Assembly: GCF_902167145.1 (NCBI RefSeq)
Contig: NC_050096.1
Coordinates: 158,533,825 to 158,597,824, forward strand
Direction of reading: 5' to 3'
DNA: 64,000 nt
Origin: Zea mays
Lineage: Eukaryota; Streptophyta; Magnoliopsida; Poales; Poaceae
Shown: one piece after another, positions 12,301 through 25,414 of the stretch
Layout of the letters: each line of letters begins with the position of its first letter
Numbering within the stretch: position 1 is the stretch's first letter
Translations under genes and position numbers: made by a program
Notes under the pieces: model-generated
What the model saw: the letters and a program-made list of their open reading frames with translations, nothing else
The model's database searches: none
What the model was told of the DNA's origin: nothing

Positions 12301-13366
12301 GATAAGCTTCACCTCGCGACCAAATCCACTCCACCGCAAGATCTTTTACTCCCCCTACTATTATCCACTGCGCGGCAAGTACAAATCACGATGATCGGCG
12401 CGAATCCGGGTGCGGGGTCACTGGCGGCAAGGGGTGATGAATCTGCAGATCTTTTCTAGTTACTGTACAATGGGAACTTCCTTTAGAGCGTCTGACAGCA
12501 TGATTTGAGGAGCCTTGTTCTCCATTTTGCATGTGACAACTTACTAAACTTTTTGTAACAAAGTTACTGACCTATAATCCAGCTACAAGTTTGTTATAAA
12601 GATCTTACTCAGTTACTCACTCAATTCCTCACAATTCGATCTCCAAGTTCTTCCAAGTTCACTGGTGGCCATACTTCAGTCTGCAGTAGCGACTGACAGC
12701 TCAACTTTGAGTTCATTTTACTCCAAATTTTATATGTGATCAAGGCTTAGTCACTTAAGCAAAGTTGCACTCCTATCATAGCTCTTCAAATTTGATGTGT
12801 TAACCTAGGGCAAATTCCTTGTGAATTTGGAGATATAGAGCTCCAAAGTTGACCCCATTCAACTGAAATTCACACTTAACCTTATAATACTCATGGGGTA
12901 CTTTTGCAAAGAGGTCCAAATTCCTCCACATCACTTGAAAATTCTCCAATGTGAAAGTTGTTTGGTTTGTGATGTTTTATCACTTTGATATTTGCGCTTT
13001 AGGCCAAAAGTGCCTAGAATTTACATTTAACCCCCTAGGGTTCCAATTAGGGTTTTCTAGGGTTTCTTTTAGGGTTTTGAGTACTTTAGGGTTTTTGTGC
13101 CACTGAAGTTTATCAACTTTGATATCCTGTGAACATTCCTAATGGCTTTTGATATTTTTACCATTTTGGGCTTCACTTTCATCCATAAGCCCTAATCCAG
13201 GGTTAAGTACCCTACCCTAGGGTTAAGCACACCTCAAGTCCTATCATCACAAGTTGTTTGAAAATTTTACCTAGTGAATGCACTCTAGGTGTAACGAACA
13301 CATGAGATGTCAATGCACATGATGTTATGCTCAAGTTTTAGTGCCAGTAACACCAGAGGTGTTACA
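9342..13366 (-). repeat. Solo LTR, 4,025 bp, TGTAACAC-type Gypsy
   Basis: On the minus strand it begins TGTAACACCTCTGGTG (13366) and ends ...GGTTCCATCACA (9342), with perfect 5-bp TSDs (TGCAC) on both sides and no internal region. This is a solo LTR left by unequal intra-element recombination. A TATA-like CTATAAAT lies at 12057-12064, about 1.3 kb from the 5' end, with a GC-rich tract (11,460-12,400) after it. The layout and the GGAACC-containing 3' end resemble the LTR at 1297-6626, so the two are probably related long-LTR (Del/Tekay-like) families. It interrupts the Gypsy gag fossil. Apparent reading frames inside it are not convincing genes. Confidence 0.85.
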
Positions 13367-14525
13367 TGCACCCCTTGCACCCAAGAGCACACTCAACATG
13401 CAACAAGGGGGATGCCATTGAGGTCCCCACTACCGCCACAGTCTCGACATTGAATGAAGGCCCAGCTCCAATATCACTAGGCATTGCCACAGCCGCGTAG
13501 GGGAAGTTAATAGGCCTACGTCTTGCCTCGCCTAAAAGAAAAACTAAGCCTATCAAAAAATATTCATATAATAATAATAAAGTCAGCTTACTTGCTCCAT
13601 CTCCTGAGCTACACGCGCCTAGACAATGTGCGAACACAAGGTTGACTTGTCCCTTGTGGTTCGTGTTGATGATGAGTGATTGTAAACATGGGTAGTACTT
13701 TGGTGTAGTCAGTGGACTAACGAGAGTATGAGATTATGTGTTGCGCAATGATGTCTCTCGGCTTATGATGTGTAGGTGTGGAGCACAAGGACGGTGGTCG
13801 ACAATGAAGGTGAAGGTCATGCAGGTTCGTGCCGATGGATCGGGAGCGGTGAAGGATGAGCACTGGGACTTGACCGATGCACCGAAGAAATCAGGTGACT
13901 AGCCGTGGTTGAGCCTCAAAACCAACCAACAATATGGAGGAATGGTTTCATCAAGTTTGGGCCTCAAAACTCGATGGTGTGGTTCCAACAGGGATTTTGT
14001 TGGGGGTAAAGTTCACTTTCTAGACCAATGCAAACACTAGGATTGAGCATTTTGTGGTCATGATCCCAATCTAAACTCATTTTTAAAACCCTAATTAAAC
14101 TCTAGTCTAATATGTGTTTTCTGACTATGATTTATTTACAAATTCATTTGATTTCAAATTTTGTGGACACCTTGCAAACTCATTTGTAAGGGTGTGCGTA
14201 AAATTTTAGCTCAACTAGAGTTCGTTTGGATAAGTTTTCTATTCGAAAACCAAATTTGGAGGTGCTGAAAACAACACTAGATAGCGGTAGGATTTTGGGC
14301 CATTTCAGACTTTTCTGTGTCTGATTTGCAAACCGTTCTATTTATTGGTCTCTTATGAGTACTAGGAACATCTTCAAAACATGAGATCACTTATTTGGTT
14401 GATGTGCTTTTGGTTTGAGCGATTTTTTCACCTCCATTGAAGTTAAGTGCTCAAATTCCAGTTTTAAGAAATAGAAATTGCTTGGCTCCCATTGACCCCC
14501 CTCTGGTCGCCTTTTTGATCCTTTA
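13367..14525 (+). other. Remnant of Gypsy internal DNA, then probable Copia LTR
   Basis: 13367-13371 is the right TSD copy of the solo LTR, so the sequence after it resumes the interrupted Gypsy element. From roughly 13,650 the sequence becomes AT-rich and LTR-like and runs to a degenerate Met-tRNA PBS at 14528, directly before a Copia gag. It is therefore probably the 5' LTR of that Copia element, but I could not fix its left end. No gene is seen. Confidence 0.4.
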
Positions 14526-14527
14526 AT

Positions 14528-14539
14528 TTGTATCAGAGC
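14528..14539 (+). other. Degenerate primer-binding site
   Basis: TTGTATCAGAGC, one mismatch from the usual TGGTATCAGAGC Met-tRNA PBS. It lies about 50 bp upstream of the Copia gag start at 14589. Confidence 0.6.
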
Positions 14540-14588
14540 AGGTTAAGGGTATTTCCATCTTAATTGGTTTTAGATCCACGAAGGCGAC

Positions 14589-16123
14589 ATGGAACGAGGT
14601 GTTGGCAAACCTCCGTTCTTCGATGGGACAAACAATCCATACTAGAAGATCCGCATGGCAGCATATCTTCAGAGTATTGGCTATCACATGTAGGAAACTT
14701 TCCTTGATCGAACTTTCAAGGTTTAGAGTGCTCGGATCACACCTCTATAGATAGATTATCATGATTCAAACAACAAGGCATGTAATGCTTTATTCTCGTG
14801 CTTCTCGCTTGCTGAGTTTGAGCAAGTCGGACATTTGGGTATGGCTCATGAGATATGGTCTACCCTAGAGAGATTCCATGAGGGTAATGATCATGTGAAA
14901 ACCAAATTCTTTGAGATGTACCAACGAGAGTATGAGAACTTTGTTCAGTTGACTGGAGAGACCATCAACATTATCTTTTCTCGATTCCAGTCGATTGTGA
15001 ACAAGATGCACACAAACAAGGAGTAGCTACCCTACAACGATCATCAGAGAGCGCTCAAGTTACTTCATGCTCTAAACTAGAAGGTTTGTGAGGTGAAGGT
15101 CTCGGCGATCATCGACTCGCCTAATTATGAGACTCTCATCATCTATGAGCTTTTTAGTAATCTCAAGTCCATAGAGATTGACTAGTAGACCTGGGCGAAG
15201 ATTGAGAACCCTGGTGCACCCTCCATGACCCTAGTCTCTAGAGGTGGTTCTTCTTCTAACCACTCACCTTTATGTTTGTTTTGTATTCTTTGTTGACTAT
15301 CATAGAGGAGTAGGTGGAGAGCCTAAAGGATGGATGTTGCAATTGCTGCGACTCCAACCACTTTATTGCCAACTGCCCTAAGAAGGGCAAGCTAGAGGCA
15401 CGCCAGCGTGACCATCACTCTGGTCGGGGCAAGAACAAGCAAGAGTACATCTCCAGCAAGCACACGTCCAAGGGGAGGTTTGACACGGAAGAGTTCAAGG
15501 AGAAGTACCTCTAGAAGGACAAGGTGAAAAAGCATGCCTTCCTTGCCTCCCTCAACAACCTTGACCATGACTCTAACAACTCATATTCTTCCTTGAGCAA
15601 CGAGGAGCTCGAGAGATGGGTTGAGGACAAGCTGAACAGACTCTACTTCCTCGTCGACACCACGGAAAGCCTCTACACCATGGCACTTGGTGAGGACGCT
15701 GTGTGCAGCGGTGACAAGGACATCGACAACGACTCCACCTCCAATTATCTCGTCGCTGAGGTAGATGACCCGACGAGTGCTTTGGACAGTCAAGACAAGT
15801 TGCTTAGGCTTCCTGCTCGTGAGATGAAAGAATTCAAGTGCAAGTATGAGAGCACACTTAGGGAGCTTGAGTCTGCTAGAGCTTCTATTGTGGTGTCTGA
15901 TGAGACTGATTGTGATGGGTGTGCCCTTCACATGTTGAACATCGCCTCATTGCATACCAAGTACGCCACCCTGCTAGATGAGTGCGGTGAGCTTCGATCT
16001 AGGTCTAGCCAGTTGGGTGTGTGTCAGACTTGTCCTGGCTTGCAGACTAAGTTAGCGAAGAATATCGCTATGATAGCCTTGCTTGAGAAGGCTAGCTTAG
16101 TGAGTGCACCTCTACCTGCATAG
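14589..16123 (+). pseudogene. Copia (Maximus/SIRE-like) gag pseudogene
   Basis: The ATG at 14589 opens a Gag-like frame (MERGVGKPPFFDGTN) with early in-frame stops. It continues as an open segment 14835-15026 (HEIWSTLERFHEGNDHVKT). After a frameshift, 15314-15514 carries a CCHC zinc knuckle (CCNCCDSNHFIANC), and 15524-16123 is an acidic, coiled-coil-like C-terminal extension in the same frame beyond a TAG. The order of UBN2-like domain, zinc knuckle and long C-terminal extension matches SIRE-type Gag such as the one at 25415-27796. No pol follows, so the element is truncated after gag. Confidence 0.75.
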
Positions 16124-16681
16124 GGTTTGCGCAGAACATGGTGGCTTGGGTGCGGATCTCAGTAATTCAATTCTAAAAACGAGATCGGGCGTCGTTGGCC
16201 CGGACCGCGCACACACGTGAACAGTCCGGTCGTGCGCAGATCGGCGGATTTACCCTTGATTTGCTTAGGAGGTTGTGGTTGTCCGAGGTACGTGTCCATT
16301 AGCATCCCATAAATGGGTTGTGACTGGCCATGACAGTTTGCAGCCGATGAATCACGTGTATTTCCCCCTGATTCAAGCTCATGCGAGGGAAAATTTGCAA
16401 TAGTAGATTAATCAAATGCGCGCACTAGCCTCTTATAGTCATTTTGCATACCCCTATAATCTGTTGCATTTGGTCTCGCCGCTCATCTATGTAAGCTCAA
16501 GAGATTGGATTTCATTTGTTTTGCTTACCTTGGGGGTACCCGTAGCATGTCGGAGTGAAGCTGGATCAGTCGCCCGTTGTCGAACGACCTTATTGTTTCT
16601 CTCCACTCTGAAGTTGGCCAGGAACTTCGCTTTTGCTTCCTTGATCTGCTACTCCTTATGCTCGTCAAACTCCAGCTGTTC
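16124..16681. other. Repeat remnant between Copia gag and solo LTR
   Basis: GC-rich segments (a cggaccgcgc...cagtccggtcgtg stretch near 16200) resemble fragments of high-copy maize LTRs. The sequence resumes after the solo LTR at 19764-20154. I see no gene. Confidence 0.4.
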
Positions 16682-16686
16682 TTCAG

Positions 16687-19600
16687 TGTAACACTCCAAA
16701 ATTGTATCTTGGTGAATTAAGAAAATTCCCTAAAGATTTAAAATTTCAAGCATATTATAACAAAGTTATGAATTGAGACTATCTTCCCTACAATTTAATA
16801 AATAGTAAATATAAAATGTTGGCTATATAATTAAACTATAATAAATAGGATAGTGAGTTATTCTATATAAATTACTCATATTGGGTTATATAACTATGTG
16901 AATTCCATGCTTATTAAATTTCATGCATACAAATACTTATTTGAGCAAAGTAAATAAGGAGTAAATAAGTGTAAAATATTTGCATTCATGTTGGTGTTTT
17001 GGTTGTGCATATAAACATGGTTCCAAAATTTAAAATCAGATTTGAATTTGGATAATTAAATCTAGAAATAAAAAACAGGAAAAAAGAATAGCAAATAAAA
17101 GGCTTACCTAATCGACCACTTAAGGAACACATCCCACGTGAGTTTTTCCTCCTATTTTTTTTAATTCCACTTGCCGGATCTTGCATCACTATTACATCAT
17201 CCATGACATCAACCATCCCTTGTTGTTCGTAACAAACTAACTGCTATAGTTATTGTAATCGCTTGGCCAAACTTCTCACATGCGTAACAGATTTGGTTTC
17301 GAGTTTGTTAGAATTCCTAATAGATAGGATATGATTGTAACAAATAAGTACCAGATTAGATCTATGATGTAACCACCCACCTTCCAGCCTATATATATAT
17401 ATATGTCACCATAACACATCAAGCCATCAATCATAGACTCATCTCATCCATAGCCTCGCAGCAGCACCGTCGTCATCCAAGCTACAACAGCCCGCCGCCA
17501 GTTAAGCTCGCAACCATAAGCCGCTATGACCAGCTTGTCAAAGTTTGACTCCCACTCAAACTCTAGCGACAACTCCGGCAAGGAATTTCTCTCCGTCCGT
17601 TCATCTTTCGGGGTAACCTAGAACATCGCAATTACCAGCTCGGCGAGAGCTTCATCACTGCACTTCCGGTTCATCGATTAGATCTTCGGTTCATAATAAA
17701 AAACCAAGATGACCAGCAACAACGAGGGAGTGAAGAGCTTGATTAGAAGGTAAGTTAGTGATAGGTTAGAGATCTTTCATACAAAATAGGCTTGACGCTT
17801 CCCGCCTAATAGATAACCAGTACCATAGGCTCTTTTACATGCAAGTCTCTCATGCAACATGAATTTAACAGTATGTACAATCATGATAAGTTGGCAACAG
17901 CTAGGTCATGCATTTGTAAAACAAACCTGTCCCACCTTTAACGAAATCAATTAACCAATCATATTGCGTCATGTCACCTATTTTGTGTAGCCCAACTAAT
18001 TTATTAAAAATATCATATCTTTTTGGTAAAATAATTTGTTTTAATCTATTCAAGTTGTGTTAGGTTCATATGATTTTTTTGCGTACCTAGTAATACACTT
18101 TATTTTAATTATGCTACATGGTTTAAATAATTAATTACTTGTTTAAGCAATGTTAATTAGCTAGATAATCTAGTTAATCTAATTTATAGTTCTAACCTAT
18201 GGATTCTACAAATAATTGTTAATGATTAATATCAACTCAAATATTTTAATTTAATACCTGCTTAATTTAAATGCAATATCTGTTAGATCATATCTAGTAG
18301 ATTTATTGCGCCTAAAATACTATTTTATCCATAAATTCTTTGTTTTAACACCGATTTTAATGGTTCTTGAACCTACGACTTCGTAGCGACACGTAGAATA
18401 TCCTTACGCTGTTTGTTCTCATATTTGGTGTACTGTTATTTTTATGTACTTCTTGTCTATTTGTATGTATTACTACAAATAGCGGTGAGGTCACGAGAAT
18501 ATGAAGACCAACTTGATACCTGGGATCTCAAGTCCAAGGCAAGTTGTGCACTTGATCATTTTTCTCTTTACATAATCATGTTCCAGTTAATCACTGTCAC
18601 ATGCTCATGTTAATTTGATGGGACCTAATAGGTTTCCCTAGCATTGTTTATCCCACACCTTGCAAACAGAAGAACTATTGGGTAGATTTGCTATTGCTCT
18701 ACCTAGTTTTGGAAAATTAATGTTATATTATGATCATGTTTCAATTATGTTATTGTTTTAATTATTGTTCATGATAAGATCATCATGTTAATTGGAACAT
18801 GGAGAACCACCCAGAAAAACAGTGCTACCACAAGGGTGGAATGGGACGCCCTTGGCCAAGTAATTAGGAAAGCTAGGGAGAGATTACCTTACTCGAAAGG
18901 GGCAAGTGGGTAGGCGTCGCTGCAGAGTATAGGGAGGTTCTCGGGTCGAACTGCTGCGATGGCATTTCAGAAGAGGGATTCCTATGCTTCCTTCTTCCTG
19001 AATTCGTAGCGGGTTTTCTCGAACTAGTGGAACTTTGGAAAGGCCTCGCAGTGGATCCCTAGCCATTCACCTTGGAAGTGTCTAAGGGTCTAGCTAATCC
19101 TGGCTAATCGGGAAACACATCTTGTGCGTAAAGATGTGCAACCTCTGCAGAGTGTAAAACTGGTATATCAGTCGTGCTCACAGTCATGAGCAGCTCGGAC
19201 CCTCAAATGAGTAATTTATGGAACTAAATTTAATTTGTCATATGCATTGCATTGTGGGTATTGTTCTTAATTGTGATCTCTTATTTATTTGGTTGGTATC
19301 TACTTATACTTAGTAACTACTAATAAAATTTTGACCAACTCTAAAAGCAATGCTCAGCTTTAACCATCTTCTTTGGTAAGCCTTACACTTCACATGAGCC
19401 CCACTGTAAGTGAGCTCATGCACATTATTTCCCACAACTTGTTGAGTGATCAACGTATGTGAGCTCACCCTTTCTATACTCACATCCCCCAGATCAAGAA
19501 CAGGTACCGCAAGATGAGGAGCATGAAGATTGCCGCGATGAGTTCGTGAGAGGTCTACGCCGTCGTCTCCCAATCAACTTTGGTTGCTGGATCGTTGTCT

Positions 19601-19758
19601 TCGTATGATGTAGTTATTTAACTATTTTGTACAGAACTCCATTATATATTAAAGATGTGACATTAGTTTTTGTACCATGAGTCATCATATGTGTGAGACT
19701 TGATCCTAGCACACATTTGATTCGTGCTCGGGTTTGGCCCTTAAATCTGGGTGTGACA
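16687..19758 (+). repeat. Solo LTR, 3,072 bp, Tekay-like
   Basis: Starts TGTAACACTCC at 16687, ends CTGGGTGTGACA at 19758, and is flanked by perfect TTCAG duplications (16682-16686 and 19759-19763). A TATA tract (TATATATATATATA) near 17391 lies about 700 bp inside. No PBS, coding region or second LTR is attached, so it is a solo LTR. The segment about 18340-19010 is clearly related to 47980-48620 in the same orientation. Long LTRs starting TGTAACAC are typical of Del/Tekay chromoviruses (Tekay, Xilon/Prem1 in maize); the family name is an inference. Confidence 0.85.
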
Positions 19759-19763
19759 TTCAG

Positions 19764-20154
19764 CCGGCAGGGTTTCTCAAGTCGGCTCAATTATGTTGCT
19801 GGGGGAGACGTCAGAGCTATCTTTTGAACCAACCATTGAGGGCCGATCTAATAGATCCTCATGCTATTTCCATAGCGGAGTCGCCAAAAAGTGTGTTGGG
19901 CGTAGATTCGGGCGCCAATCATTGTGATGAGTCCCGACAGTGGTGCTCTCTACGGAGGCGTGGATGGTCCATGGCCGAGGGCGAAATGGTCCGCGACCTC
20001 GCGCAGAAGCTAGGGTTTCTGCTTGACGAGTCGGGCGGTCCACGTGTGCGCAGAGGCAACAGAGTTCGCCAACAGTACCTAGATCTCGCTCCTGTGAGGG
20101 ACTCCGTCGGGGAGGAGAGATCCTAGGGTATGTCTTGGGATCGGCATGCCATCC
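19764..20154. other. Old repeat sequence that received the solo LTR and the Copia element
   Basis: The sequence before 16687 continues here, and the sequence here continues at 29070 beyond the Copia element, shown by the TTCAG and CATCC duplications. It looks like a decayed high-copy LTR fragment. No gene is seen. Confidence 0.5.
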
Positions 20155-21404
20155 TGAGAGCACCTAGAGGGGGGGTGAATAGGTGATCCTGTAAAAACTT
20201 AACTTATAGCCACAAAAACTTGTTAGGGGTTAGCACAATAATTGCCAAGTGGCTAAAGAGAAGATCTTGCACAATACGACAATCACAGAGAATTCAACAC
20301 AGAGGAGACACGGTGATTTATCCCGTGGTTCGGCCAAGTACAAAACTTGCCTACTCCACGTTGTGGCGTCCCAACGGACGAGGGTTGCAATCAACCCCTC
20401 TCAAGCGGTCCAAAGACCCACTTGAATACCACAATATTTTGCCTTGCTTATCTTTATCCCACTTGCGAGGAATCTCCACAAATTGGAGTCTCTCGCCCTT
20501 ACACTTAAGATTCACAAAGAAGCACGGAGTAAGGGAGGGAAGCAACACACACAAATCCACAGCGAAACGCGCACACACACGGCCAAGAATCGAGCTCAAA
20601 GACTATCTCACAGTTTCTCACAAGAACAGAGCTCGAATCACTTAGAATCACAAACGGATGCGCAAAGACTGAGTGTGGATGATCAAGAATGCTCAAAGGT
20701 TGCTTGGTTATCTCCTCCATGCGCCTAGGGGTCCCTTTTATAGCCCCAAGGCAGCTAGGAGCCGTTGAGAGCAAATCTGGAAGGCTGATCTTGCCTTCTG
20801 TCGTCGGGCGCACCGGACAGTCCGGTGCACACCGGACACTGTCCGGTGCCCGATTTCCTTCCTTAAACAGCGCAGTCGACCGTTGCTGATCAGGGAGCCA
20901 TTGGCGCACCGGACATGTCCGGTGCACACCGGACAGTCCGGTGCCCCCTTCCGACCGTTGGCTTGGCCACGTGTCGCGCGCAGAATCCGCGGCCGACCGT
21001 TGGCCCTAGTCGACCGTTGGCTCACCGGACAGTCCGGTGCACACCGGACAGTCCGGTGAATTTTAGCCGTACGCCGTCGGCGAATTCCCGAGAGCGGCCT
21101 GTTCGGCCGAGGCAGCCTGGTGCACCGGACACTGTCCGGTGCACCACCGGACAGTCCGGTGCCCCAGACCGAAACAGCCCCTTGGCTGTACACAGCCACC
21201 TTTTTCCTTTTCTTTTTCTTCCTGTTTCTAACACTTAGACAAATATATTAGTACACAAAACCAATGTACTAAGACTTAGAAACATACCTTTGCTCTTGAT
21301 TTGCACTTTGTTCATCCATTGCATAAATTCACATTTTAAGCACTTGAGTTGGCACTCAATCACCAAAATACTTAGAAATGGCCCAAGGGCACATTTCCCT
21401 TTCA
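20155..21404 (-). repeat. 3' LTR of the Opie/Ji Copia element
   Basis: 1,250 bp. On the minus strand it runs from TGAAAGGGAAATG to ...AGGTGCTCTCA. It contains a TATAAA box at about 20737-20742 and a cluster of ACCGGACAGTCCGGT palindromes at 20810-21165. It retains a 32-bp segment that is missing from the 5' LTR. Confidence 0.93.
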
Positions 21405-21420
21405 ATCTCCCCCTTTTTGG
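21405..21420 (-). other. Polypurine tract
   Basis: The minus strand reads CCAAAAAGGGGGAGAT directly before the 3' LTR, the expected plus-strand primer for reverse transcription. A second G-rich motif (TGCCAAAGGGGGAG) lies at about 21810-21825. Confidence 0.85.
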
Positions 21421-22200
21421 TGATTTATGCCAACACAACATAAAGCAACTAGAACAAGTGCGAAATCACTTCAAATAAAATTCAAATTGATTTTGACTCA
21501 ATTTTGGCATATATGGATCATCCTTTGCCACCACTTGGTTTGTTTTTGCAAATCAAACTCAAATCTCTATTTCTATGTCAAACACACATGTTGAGGCATA
21601 AAGAGAGTCATTCCAAAAGAGATTGATCAAAGATTTCAAAAACTCCCCCTATTTCCCATAATCAACACTTCTCCCCACAAGAAACCAACTTTTGACAATA
21701 GAGACAATAAGAGACAATAAAAGCTTTTGACAAAACAAAAACTCTATTCTACTATTTTCAAAATCTCTCAAGTGGTAGCTGATCCATTTATCGCTTTGGC
21801 CTTTATTTTCTCCCCCTTTGGCATCAAGCACCAAAACGGGATCAATCTTGGCCCTTTAACCCCATTGCCTCACCAAAATCTTCAGTAAGAATACAAAGGC
21901 AATAAGAGTCTAAAGATGAACTTGGAATAAGTTACCCTCTCATCGGAGTGCAGTGGAAGTCTTTCATGGTCCAAGTCCACCTTATCCCTTTCAATCCTCC
22001 TTCGAGACTAAATCATCAAACTCAAGCACATGGTTAGTCTCAAAGGGTCAAGTTGTAACACATCTCCCCCCTAAACATGTGCATCACTTTGCAACAGACT
22101 TGTGAGGTCCAGGGAGTGTTTGTACAACTTGAGCACCACAATAAGCAACAAAATGCAAAAAGGAACATGATCAAAAGCATAAATACATGTATGCTACAAT

Positions 22201-25200
22201 TCAATCCAGGTTCCGCGAATCTAAGACATTTAGCTCACTACGCAACTTGCAAAAGGTCTTCTCATCTAGAGGCTTAGTGAAGATATCGGCTAGCTGGTTC
22301 TCGGTGCTAACATGAAACACTTCGATATCTCCCTTTTGCTGGTGGTCTCTCAAAAAGTGATGCCGGATGTCAATGTGCTTTGTGCGGCTGTGCTCAACAG
22401 GATTCTCCGCCATGCGGATAGCACTCTCATTATCACATAGGAGTGGGACTTTGCTCAGATTGTAGCCAAAGTCCCTGAGGGTTTGCCTCATCCAAAGTAG
22501 TTGCGCGCAACACTGTCCTGCGGCAACATACTCGGCCTCAGCGGTGGATAGGGCAATGGAGGTTTGTTTCTTAGAGTTCCACGACACCAGGGACCTTCCT
22601 AAGAATTGGCACGTCCCTGATGTACTCTTCCTATCGACCTTACACCCAGCATAGTCGGAGTCTGAGTATCCAACCAAGTCAAAGGTGGACCCCTTTGGAT
22701 ACCAGAGTCCGAAACAAGGCGTAGCAACTAAATATCTCAGAATTCGCTTCACCGCCACTAAGTGGCACTCCTTAGGATCGGATTGAAATCTAGCACACAT
22801 GCATACACTAAGCATAATATCCGGTCTACTAGCACATAAGTAAAGCAAAGAACCTATCATGGACCGGTATGCTTTTTGATCAGCGGACTTACCTCCTTTG
22901 TTGAGGTCGGTGTGTCCGTCTGTTCCCATCGGAGTCTTTGCGGGCTTGGCGTCCTTCATCCCAAACCGCTTTAGCAGATCTTGCGTGTACTTCGTTTGGG
23001 ATATGAAGGTGCCGTCCTTGAGTTGCTTCACTTGCAACCCAAGGAAGTAGTTCAACTCGCCCATCATCGACATCTCGAATTTCTGCGTCATCACCCTGCT
23101 AAACTCTTCACAAGACTTTTGGTTAGTTGAACCAAATATTATGTCGTCGACATAAATTTGGCACACAAACAAATCACCATCACATGTCTTTGTAAAAAGA
23201 GTTGGATCGGCTTTCCCAACCTTGAAAGCATTAACAATTAAGAAATCTCTAAGGCATTCATACCATGCTCTTGGGGCTTGCTTAAGTCCATAGAGCGCCT
23301 TAGAGAGCTTACACACATGGTCGGGGTACCGTTCATCCTCAAAGCCAGGGGGTTGCTCCACGTACACCTCCTCCTTGATTGGTCCGTTGAGGAACGCGCT
23401 CTTCACATCCATTTGGAACAACCTGAAAGAATGGTGAGCGGCATATGCTAGCAAGATACGAATTGATTCTAGCCTAGCCACAGGAGCAAAAGTCTCCTCG
23501 AAATCCAAACCTGCGACTTGGGCATAACCTTTTGCCACAAGTCGAGCCTTGTTTCTCGTCACCACCCCGTGCTCGTCCTGTTTGTTGCGGAACACCCACT
23601 TGGTTCCCACAACATTTTGCTTGGGACGAGGCACTAGTGTCCAAACTTCATTGCGCTTGAAGTTGTTTAGCTCCTCTTGCATGGCCAACACCCAGTCCGG
23701 ATCTAGCAAGGCCTCTTCTACCCTGAAAGGCTCAATAGAAGAGACAAAAGAGTAATGTTCACAAAAATTAACTAATCGAGACCGAGTAGTTACTCCCTTG
23801 CTAATGTCACCCAGAATTTGGTCAACGGGATGATCCCTTTGGATCGTCGCTCGAACTTGGGTTGGAGGTGCCGGTTGCGCTTCTTCCTCCATCACGTGAT
23901 CATCTTGTGCTCCCCCTTGATCACACGCCTCCTTTTGATGAACCTGTTCATCGTCTTGAGTCGGGGGATGCACCATAATTGAGGAAGAGGGTTGATCTTG
24001 CTCATCTTGTTCCTGTGGCCGCACTTCTCCAATCGCCATGGTGCGTATGGCGGCCGTTGGAACGTCTTCTTCATCTGCATCATCACAATCAACAACTTGC
24101 TCTCTTGGAGAGCCATTAGTCTCATCAAATACAACGTCGCTAGAGACTTCAACCAAACCCGATGATTTGTTGAAGACTCTATACGCCTTTGTATTTGAGT
24201 CATAACCTAACAAAAACCCTTCTACTGCTTTGGGAGCAAACTTAGAATTTCTACCCTTCTTCACTAGAATGTAGCACTTGCTCCCAAATACACGAAAGTA
24301 CGATACATTGGGTTTGTTACCGGTTAGAAGTTCATACGACGTCTTCTTGAGGAGGCGGTGAACGTAGACCCTGTTGATGGCGTGGCAAGCCGTGTTCACG
24401 GCTTCCGACCAAAAACGCTCGGGGGTCTTGAACTCTCCAAGCATAGTCCTCGCCATGTCGATTAGCGTCCTGTTCTTCCTCTCTACCACACCATTTTGCT
24501 GTGGTGTGTAGGGAGCGGAGAACTCGTGCTTGATCCCTTCCTCCTCAAGAAATTCCTCCACTTGAAGGTTCTTGAATTCGGACCCGTTGTCGCTCCTTAT
24601 CTTCTTCACCTTGAGCTCAAACTCATTTTGAGCTCTCCTGAGGAAGCGCTTGAGGGTCCCTTGGGTTTCAGACTTATCCTGCAAAAAGAACACCCAAGTG
24701 AAGCGGGAAAAGTCATCAACAATAACTAAACCATACTTACTCCCTCCTATGCTCAGATAGGCGACGGGTCCGAAGAGGTCCATATGCAGCAGCTCCAGAG
24801 GTCTTGAAGTGGTCATCACATTCTTGCCGTGATGCGCTCCTCCCACTTGTTTGCCTGCTTGACAAGCTGCACAAGGTCTATCTTTTTCGAAATGCACGTT
24901 AGTCAAACCTATCACGTGTTCTCCCTTTAGAAGCTTGTGAAGGTTCTTCATCCCTACATGTGCTAAGCGGCGATGCCACAACCAGCCCATGCTAGTCTTA
25001 GCTATTAAGCATGCATCTAGACCGGCCTCTTCTTTTGCAAAATCAACTAAATAAAGTTTGCCGTCTAATACTCCCTTAAAAGCTAGTGAACCATCACTTC
25101 TTCTAAAGACAGACACATCTACATTTGTAAATAGACAGTTATACCCCATCTGACATAATTGACTAACAGATAGCAAATTATATCCAAGACTCTCTACTAA

Positions 25201-25407
25201 AAATACATTAGAGATAGAATGCTCATTAGAAATTGCAATTTTACCTAACCCTTTTACCTTGCCTTGATTCCCATCACCGAATATAATTGAATCCTGGGAA
25301 TCTTTATTCTTGACGTAGGAAGTGAACATCTTCTTCTCCCCCGTCATATGGTTTGTGCATCCGCTGTCGATAATCCAGCTTGATCCCCCGGATGCATAAA
25401 CCTGCAA
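22201..25407 (-). CDS. pol: Copia Pol polyprotein (protease, integrase, RT, RNase H)
   Basis: About 1,068 uninterrupted codons. Counting from 25407, the order is: aspartic protease with DSG at residues 14-16; the HHCC integrase zinc finger (H145, H150, C179, C182); the integrase core with D210, D273 and E309 (35-residue D-E spacing); an acidic linker; reverse transcriptase with YVDD at 752-755; and RNase H with D916, E957 and D992. All catalytic residues are present. The open frame begins with a TTG and extends a little upstream without an ATG, overlapping the end of gag in another frame. Pol is therefore probably made by frameshifting or from processed or spliced RNA rather than from its own start. 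It encodes cDNA synthesis and integration for the element and may be active. Confidence 0.93.
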   Translation of the reverse strand: MQVYASGGSSWIIDSGCTNHMTGEKKMFTSYVKNKDSQDSIIFGDGNQGKVKGLGKIAISNEHSISNVFLVESLGYNLLSVSQLCQMGYNCLFTNVDVSVFRRSDGSLAFKGVLDGKLYLVDFAKEEAGLDACLIAKTSMGWLWHRRLAHVGMKNLHKLLKGEHVIGLTNVHFEKDRPCAACQAGKQVGGAHHGKNVMTTSRPLELLHMDLFGPVAYLSIGGSKYGLVIVDDFSRFTWVFFLQDKSETQGTLKRFLRRAQNEFELKVKKIRSDNGSEFKNLQVEEFLEEEGIKHEFSAPYTPQQNGVVERKNRTLIDMARTMLGEFKTPERFWSEAVNTACHAINRVYVHRLLKKTSYELLTGNKPNVSYFRVFGSKCYILVKKGRNSKFAPKAVEGFLLGYDSNTKAYRVFNKSSGLVEVSSDVVFDETNGSPREQVVDCDDADEEDVPTAAIRTMAIGEVRPQEQDEQDQPSSSIMVHPPTQDDEQVHQKEACDQGGAQDDHVMEEEAQPAPPTQVRATIQRDHPVDQILGDISKGVTTRSRLVNFCEHYSFVSSIEPFRVEEALLDPDWVLAMQEELNNFKRNEVWTLVPRPKQNVVGTKWVFRNKQDEHGVVTRNKARLVAKGYAQVAGLDFEETFAPVARLESIRILLAYAAHHSFRLFQMDVKSAFLNGPIKEEVYVEQPPGFEDERYPDHVCKLSKALYGLKQAPRAWYECLRDFLIVNAFKVGKADPTLFTKTCDGDLFVCQIYVDDIIFGSTNQKSCEEFSRVMTQKFEMSMMGELNYFLGLQVKQLKDGTFISQTKYTQDLLKRFGMKDAKPAKTPMGTDGHTDLNKGGKSADQKAYRSMIGSLLYLCASRPDIMLSVCMCARFQSDPKECHLVAVKRILRYLVATPCFGLWYPKGSTFDLVGYSDSDYAGCKVDRKSTSGTCQFLGRSLVSWNSKKQTSIALSTAEAEYVAAGQCCAQLLWMRQTLRDFGYNLSKVPLLCDNESAIRMAENPVEHSRTKHIDIRHHFLRDHQQKGDIEVFHVSTENQLADIFTKPLDEKTFCKLRSELNVLDSRNLD

Positions 25408-25414
25408 GGCAAAT

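Noticed and set aside
20220..21238. Open frames on both strands inside the Opie/Ji LTRs
   Set aside because: They are present identically in both LTRs, have repetitive HRTVRC-type translations from the palindromes, and are not genes.
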